Assembly: GCA_035378955.1 (NCBI GenBank)
Contig: DAOSUS010000010.1
Coordinates: forward strand, 25,841-36,680
Reading direction: 5' to 3'
DNA: 10,840 bases
Source of the DNA: Candidatus Hydrogenedens sp.
GTDB lineage: Bacteria; Hydrogenedentota; Hydrogenedentia; Hydrogenedentales; Hydrogenedentaceae
The notes under the pieces were generated by a model. That model was given only the letters and a program-made list of their open reading frames with translations. It did not search any database and had not been told where the DNA came from. A program made the position numbers and the translations under genes. Shown in pieces: positions 6,972-10,840 of this stretch; positions within the stretch are counted from its first letter, which is position 1, and every line of letters begins with the position of its first letter.

Positions 6972-7697
6972 GTGAATACATCAGAGATAAAATCCTGTCC
7001 TTCTATTTCTGTTATTATCCCGTGCTATAACGAGGCCGAAAATATCCCATTGCTGGTAGAGGGGATAGACCGTGTGTTTAAGGAAAGAGTTAAAGGAGAC
7101 TATGAATGCATTCTTGTAGATGATGGTAGTAATGATTCAACGCCAGAAGTTATTGAATTATTAAAATCTTCTTATCCTTGTATTGTTCCTATTCGTTTGA
7201 AGAAAAATTCGGGGCAATCTTATGCCTTGTATAAAGGATTGAAATTTGCACGAGGAGAATATATTATTATTCTGGATGGTGATTTGCAAAATGACCCGAA
7301 CGACATTCCAAAATTGCTTGATAAATTACAAACAGTAGATTTTGTTCAAGGATATCGGGAGGAACGGAAGGATGATTGGCTTCGCACCTGGATTAGCCGA
7401 CAGGCAAACCGTATTATTCGCTGGCTTTTGGATAACCCTGTTCGTGATACAGGTTGTGCCTTAAAAGCAATGCGAAGGGCATGTATAGAATATATTATTC
7501 CTTTCAATGGCTCTCACCGTTATTATGCTTTTTTGGTGCATTCCGCAGGTTTCTGTGTTGCAGAGATTCCTGTTGCTCACAATCCGCGAAAATATGGAAC
7601 TTCTAAATATAACATTTCGGGGCGGCTTTTTAAGACATTGTTTGATATTTTAGGACTTTTCTGGTGGAAGAAAAGGGTGCTTCGTAGAGGGGAATAA
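6972..7697 (+). CDS. GT2 family glycosyltransferase, polyprenyl-phosphate (DPM1/GtrB-like) type
   Basis: A 241-residue GT-A-fold glycosyltransferase that should move a sugar from a nucleotide sugar to an acceptor, in this subfamily often a polyprenyl phosphate. Motifs: S-V-I-I-P-C-Y-N-E-A-E-N (13-24), nucleotide-binding D-D-G-S-N-D (50-55), metal-binding D-G-D-L-Q-N-D-P (102-109), G-Y-R-E-E-R-K-D-D-W-L-R (127-138), D-T-G-C-A-L-K-A-M-R-R (159-169), and H-N-P-R-K-Y-G-T-S-K-Y (203-213). It stops after one short hydrophobic stretch (219-232) and lacks the two C-terminal membrane helices of GtrB/ArnC relatives, so it is probably peripheral to the inner membrane. The start is GTG, with AGGA (6960-6963) 8 nt upstream. 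An overlapping ATG at 6970 is in another frame and stops immediately. It is 26 bp after the HisG-like gene and probably cotranscribed. Sugar and acceptor cannot be told. Confidence 0.88.
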   Translation: MNTSEIKSCPSISVIIPCYNEAENIPLLVEGIDRVFKERVKGDYECILVDDGSNDSTPEVIELLKSSYPCIVPIRLKKNSGQSYALYKGLKFARGEYIIILDGDLQNDPNDIPKLLDKLQTVDFVQGYREERKDDWLRTWISRQANRIIRWLLDNPVRDTGCALKAMRRACIEYIIPFNGSHRYYAFLVHSAGFCVAEIPVAHNPRKYGTSKYNISGRLFKTLFDILGLFWWKKRVLRRGE

Positions 7698-7737
7698 ACA
7701 GGGACACGCCTAATTTCCCACTCATTTTATCTTTATA

Positions 7738-8754
7738 TTATTCTCTTAGAAGCACATCACAAGCCAGTCGTAATTTTTCCAGCCATCGGCGGAAGAATGC
7801 ATGTTTTCGCGCCTGAGAACGAAGGAAAATAATCGCTTTCCGTTCTAATAAGTAACGATTGAGTTTTTGCCTTTTAGGTTGAATTTTCTTCCCTTGTGCT
7901 TCTTCCATTGGCTTCCACAGAGTTTCTTTGGGGTAGCCGAAAATAACAAGGTCTTCATCTGCAATCTGATTTATAATGTTCTGCATCATTGTTAGTTTAT
8001 CGGGGTCTGTGCTTAGTTCCTCAACCCATTTTTTTAATGAAGCCGTTGTAGGGCGGGTATGTTGCTTAACCCCTAACGGGTCTCCCAATCCCTGTTGACG
8101 ATTTTCATCTTCTGATTTGCCATAGTCAATAGCCTCAACCTCAAAAGGAATTTCGAGGAAAGAACATATTTTTTCGAATTGTTCTTCGGGCTTCTTTACG
8201 AGCTCCTCGTATCGAATATGATATATATCTACTTCCTTTTTGCGGAGAAAGTCAGCAATAGCGGGGATATAACGATTTAGGATAGGGTTGTGTTCATTAG
8301 CAACTTTATAATCCCCATCAAAAAATGAATTGGCAAACGAAGAAAAAGTTGCCAAAGGGTGCCGTGTGAGAATAATGTATTTTGCGTCCGGATACACTTT
8401 CGCAATAAAGGGCAGGACTAAAGAATATGCAGGGGTTTTATCCAGACAAATTCGTTTATTCCCTTTTGCAATGAGATATTGTCCATAAAGAACATCGCAA
8501 TAAGCGCGGCATGCTTTCCAATAATCATTTTCTTTGTTGGGCAATTGCTGAACGAAAAGTTTTTGTGCCTCTGCGGAAAGGATATGGTCATAAGGGGCTT
8601 TATCCACTTTGGCCCACACGCCCAAATGGGCTAATGGTGTCAAAATATGCGGTTCGGGACCTCCCTGTATTAATGAGTGAGAAGAAAGCATCCGTTCTAA
8701 CATGGTTGTGCCAGAACGCGGGGGACCTATTAGAAATACCATTTTATATTCCAT
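7738..8754 (-). CDS. sulfotransferase family protein (PAPS-type)
   Basis: A 338-residue cytoplasmic protein of the Sulfotransfer_3 type, expected to move sulfate from PAPS to a hydroxyl or amine acceptor. The 5'-phosphosulfate loop is G-P-P-R-S-G-T-T at 10-17. The 3'-phosphate-binding stretch is I-L-T-R-H-P-L-A-T-F-S-S-F at 128-140. D-K-T-P (105-108) and R-Y-E-E-L-V-K-K-P (181-189) are further family marks. The C-terminal ~60 residues are Lys/Arg-rich, with a cluster (K-R-Q-K-L-N-R-Y-L-L-E-R-K) that could touch membranes or an acidic acceptor. There is no signal peptide or membrane segment. Start: AGGAG (8764-8768, minus) lies 9 nt before ATG. It converges on the glycosyltransferase with only 40 bp between stops and no clear hairpin there. 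The acceptor is unknown; an envelope glycan or lipid is a reasonable guess given the neighbours. Confidence 0.87.
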   Translation of the reverse strand: MEYKMVFLIGPPRSGTTMLERMLSSHSLIQGGPEPHILTPLAHLGVWAKVDKAPYDHILSAEAQKLFVQQLPNKENDYWKACRAYCDVLYGQYLIAKGNKRICLDKTPAYSLVLPFIAKVYPDAKYIILTRHPLATFSSFANSFFDGDYKVANEHNPILNRYIPAIADFLRKKEVDIYHIRYEELVKKPEEQFEKICSFLEIPFEVEAIDYGKSEDENRQQGLGDPLGVKQHTRPTTASLKKWVEELSTDPDKLTMMQNIINQIADEDLVIFGYPKETLWKPMEEAQGKKIQPKRQKLNRYLLERKAIIFLRSQARKHAFFRRWLEKLRLACDVLLRE

Positions 8755-8796
8755 ATAGAAAAACTCCTACCATTCATAGAGACTAAAAGTTTACAA

Positions 8797-8805
8797 TATA
8801 TAGCA
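8797..8805 (-). promoter_or_regulatory. candidate extended -10 for the sulfotransferase gene
   Basis: On the minus strand TGC-TATATA (8805 down to 8797) resembles an extended -10 (TGn plus TATAAT-like, 4 of 6). It would place a start of transcription about 35 nt before the ATG at 8754. I see no clear -35 box. For the divergent plus-strand gene, TTTACA at 8790-8795 is a possible -35 without a good -10. Confidence 0.25.
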
Positions 8806-8837
8806 TTCGCATGTCATATCTATAGAAAGAAAAAATT

Positions 8838-8942
8838 ATGAATAGGAACTTTTATAGTAAATATGTGTTGACGAGCCTGTTTGTGTGTTTGCTGTGGAAT
8901 GTTTCTGCAGAAGATACAAGTTTAGAAACGAGAATAGTTTAA
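8838..8942 (+). pseudogene. signal-peptide exon-like fragment cut off from the hydrolase by in-frame TAA
   Basis: ATG at 8838 opens a 34-codon frame ending at TAA 8940-8942. The product has a basic start (M-N-R-N-F-Y-S-K), a hydrophobic core and a cleavage site V-S-A before E-D, which is a textbook secretory signal. The frame is the same as that of the beta-lactamase-fold gene beginning at 8952, and the three codons between (F-L-D) read naturally into it, as in relatives where an amphipathic helix precedes the domain. I infer that 8838-10769 was or is one gene of about 643 codons with a nonsense codon at position 35. There is no strong Shine-Dalgarno (only GAAAGAAAAA) before 8838, and none before 8952. 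A stand-alone 34-residue secreted peptide is a less likely reading. Confidence 0.7.
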
Positions 8943-8951
8943 TTCCTCGAT

Positions 8952-10769
8952 GTGCATGTTCCAAAATTATTAGATAAAAATCATGTTTCAGGGACGGTGC
9001 TTGCTTTCGTGTGTGGGGATACAGTAGTTTTGAAAGGATACGGTAAGTTAGGATTTGACCTTGATGAACCTATGGATGCAAAGAAAACACCTGTTTTTGT
9101 TGCTTCACTGTCAAAACTTTTTACTGCGGTAGGAATTTTACAAATTTATGAGCAGGGAAAACTATCCCTGGATGTAGATGTCAATCAATATATGAACGAT
9201 TTCCTAATCGCATATCCTTTTGCAGAGCCGATTACCATTCATCATCTTCTCACACATACGGCTGGCTTTGATGACCGTTTTTTAGGTATGGGTGCCCGAA
9301 CGAAAGATTATGTTTTGCCGTTGGGAGAATATTTGTCAAGAAGGTTACCTCCCATAATTTTTCCGCCTGGGACTGCTATTAGTTATTCCAATCATGGGTT
9401 TGCTTTGTTAGGGCATATAATTGAGGAAGTTTCTGGAAAAAAATTTAATGATTATATGAAGGAATATCTATTTGAACCTCTGGAAATGTCTAATAGCCGA
9501 TTTGATGGAACTTATCCTGAAGATTTAAAACTTCCCAAACCGTATCTGGAATATCTGGGCAGGTCTGAAGTAATTAAAATGGATTTTGCACAAACACCAC
9601 CAGCTTCCAGTTTATGCACAACAGCAGAGGACTTTTCTCATTTTCTAATTGCCTTGCTCAATGGAGGAAGGTATAAAAATCATTCATTATTGCGAGCCTC
9701 TACAGTTTTATTAATGCAGACGCCGCGATATAAACTACATCCACTTCTGCCCGGTTATGCCTGCTGTTGGGAAGAACGGTTTATTAATGGGAAAAAAGTC
9801 TTACAACATTCTGGGTTAACTTGGGGGTTCAGTAGCCATACATTAATTATTCCTGAAGAACGATTTGGACTGTTTATATCCATTAATAAAGGGGAACATA
9901 CATTTATTAATGAATTAATTCCCTTACTGATTAGAAAATTTTCTTTGCCTGTGAGGAATGTCGAAAATATTCGAAAACATCCCTCATTTGTTGATAAGTC
10001 GTTTTATCACCAAATCACAGGATTTTATCGGCATAATCGTTATTGCAGAAGCGACTATTTTAAGTTGGCTACTTTCCTTCCGGGAATGACCCATGAATAC
10101 TATATCTGCGGAAATGCATCCGAGAAGACCCTCACGATGAAATATCTGGCTTTCCAATCCGGGGAGTGGAAAGTCGAAGAGATAGGAGATATGTTATGGG
10201 GTAGAAAAAATACAAATGGGGAAGTTGCAAGTGTTCCGAGAATAACTTTCATAAAGAGTTATCAAAAGAGACCGTATCAACTTGTAATGGGGAACGATGT
10301 TTATGAACCGATTTATTTCTGGGAGACGAAACTTTTTCAGTATGTTGTATTTTTTGCGTGTGCGGCAGTTTATCTGATGAATTTATGGATAGTTGGGCTT
10401 CGCTTTGTGGTAATGTGTTTTACTTCATGGGTCTGTAAAAAATCTATTAGATTTAATATAAATTATCTTCAATTATTGACCCTTTTCTTTCTTATTTACA
10501 ATCTTTGTTTTGGAGGATATATTTTCTTATTCTTGAAACCTCAAACATTGGGTTATGGAACACCTCTGGGGCTTTTTATCCTTTTGGGAATTCCTTTCTT
10601 TTTGTTGTTGCTAACAATGCTTGCAACTATTCGATTTCTCTTTAACTTAAAAGAGTGGAGTAAGCAGAGGTTCTTTGATTTGTTATCGCTTCTTTCTTGT
10701 TATGGTTTCCTGTTCCTTTTGTATTATTGGAATATTCTGGATTTTCATTGGAGAGGATGGAGTATATGA
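8952..10769 (+). CDS. serine beta-lactamase/PBP-like hydrolase with C-terminal membrane domain
   Basis: 605 residues from the first downstream in-frame start (GTG). Residues 10-330 are a class C beta-lactamase/DD-peptidase fold (Beta-lactamase family, Pfam PF00144): S-L-S-K at 52-55 (catalytic Ser52 and Lys55), Y-S-N at 145-147, and H-S-G at 286-288 in place of K-T-G. H-H-L-L-T-H-T-A-G-F (97-106) and F-P-P-G (137-140) are also typical. Residues ~340-450 are an unassigned linker domain, and ~463-595 contain about four membrane helices that would anchor it. Relatives are esterases, D-aminopeptidases or cell-wall carboxypeptidases, so the substrate cannot be named. The domain should be outside the cytoplasm, yet from GTG it lacks a signal peptide. 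The matching signal is upstream behind a TAA (8838-8942), making this possibly a nonsense mutant or an assembly error. The stop TGA lies within a 9-bp repeat unit. Confidence 0.85.
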   Translation: MHVPKLLDKNHVSGTVLAFVCGDTVVLKGYGKLGFDLDEPMDAKKTPVFVASLSKLFTAVGILQIYEQGKLSLDVDVNQYMNDFLIAYPFAEPITIHHLLTHTAGFDDRFLGMGARTKDYVLPLGEYLSRRLPPIIFPPGTAISYSNHGFALLGHIIEEVSGKKFNDYMKEYLFEPLEMSNSRFDGTYPEDLKLPKPYLEYLGRSEVIKMDFAQTPPASSLCTTAEDFSHFLIALLNGGRYKNHSLLRASTVLLMQTPRYKLHPLLPGYACCWEERFINGKKVLQHSGLTWGFSSHTLIIPEERFGLFISINKGEHTFINELIPLLIRKFSLPVRNVENIRKHPSFVDKSFYHQITGFYRHNRYCRSDYFKLATFLPGMTHEYYICGNASEKTLTMKYLAFQSGEWKVEEIGDMLWGRKNTNGEVASVPRITFIKSYQKRPYQLVMGNDVYEPIYFWETKLFQYVVFFACAAVYLMNLWIVGLRFVVMCFTSWVCKKSIRFNINYLQLLTLFFLIYNLCFGGYIFLFLKPQTLGYGTPLGLFILLGIPFFLLLLTMLATIRFLFNLKEWSKQRFFDLLSLLSCYGFLFLLYYWNILDFHWRGWSI

Positions 10770-10840
10770 GACGGATGAGACAAATGGGACGGATGGGACG
10801 GATAGGACGAATGGGACAAAAGGGACGGATGGGACGGATA
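10766..10840 (+). repeat. 9-bp tandem array overlapping the hydrolase stop codon
   Basis: Eight full 9-bp units plus 3 bp to the window edge, all in phase, with consensus ATGGGACGG (variants ATGAGACAA, ATAGGACGA, AAGGGACGG). The first unit, ATGAGACGG, contains the hydrolase stop TGA (10767-10769), so the array starts inside the coding sequence. It is the same family as 1-117 and 181-349, and its G-rich strand is the coding strand of the gene it follows. It continues beyond the window. Confidence 0.92.

Noticed and set aside
7698..7737. Terminator between the convergent glycosyltransferase and sulfotransferase genes
   Set aside because: No stable stem with a T tract could be found in the 40-bp gap. 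Termination may lie inside the opposing gene or be factor dependent.
8511..8786. Plus-strand 91-codon frame
   Set aside because: It is antisense to the N-terminal part of the sulfotransferase gene, which carries the PAPS loop, and has no supporting features.

Overview
The window looks like a piece of a free-living, Gram-negative-type bacterial genome of roughly 40% GC, probably a metagenome-assembled genome. A signal-peptide right-handed beta-helix protein, a large lipoprotein with carboxypeptidase-regulatory-like modules and an (E-G-T-T)n linker, a GT2 glycosyltransferase, a PAPS-type sulfotransferase and a membrane-anchored beta-lactamase-fold hydrolase together point to a cell that invests in envelope and polysaccharide chemistry. 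The Glu-Gly-Thr linker style and the 9-bp GGGACGGAT-type arrays remind me of Hydrogenedentota or nearby PVC/FCB-type lineages, but this is an impression and not a demonstrated assignment.

Layout from left to right. Positions 1-393 hold no convincing gene. They contain a 9-bp tandem array (G-rich on the + strand), then a 109/127-bp tandem duplication whose embedded arrays are the same 9-mer inverted. Two minus-strand genes follow: a secreted beta-helix (pectate-lyase-superfamily) protein (411-2195) and a large lipoprotein (2367-5078), separated by a perfect 15-bp-stem terminator at 2308-2349. An AT-rich divergent intergenic region (5079-5295) leads to a plus-strand run: a multi-pass membrane protein (5296-5850), a divergent long-form HisG-like protein (5905-6945) and a GT2 glycosyltransferase (6972-7697). 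Spacings of 54 and 26 bp suggest one transcript. A sulfotransferase-family gene (7738-8754) converges on it. Divergent from that is a serine beta-lactamase/PBP-like hydrolase with a C-terminal membrane domain (8952-10769). Its signal peptide lies upstream in the same frame but behind an in-frame TAA at 8940-8942. The hydrolase stop codon sits inside the first unit of another 9-bp array that runs off the right edge.

The most notable points are: (1) the 9-bp repeat family at both window ends, directly 3' of genes, G-rich on the coding strand of the visible neighbours and forming a long inverted repeat on the left; (2) the in-frame TAA that severs the signal peptide from the hydrolase; (3) a HisG homologue with changed PRPP-loop and N-terminal residues and no other his gene nearby; (4) the tandem four-cysteine modules and the recently expanded 12/24-bp repeat of the lipoprotein. 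I do not see a CRISPR array, tRNA, rRNA, transposase or phage gene. Two starts are corrected here: the lipoprotein starts at 5078, because the longer frame would begin inside its own Shine-Dalgarno, and the membrane protein probably starts at 5296.
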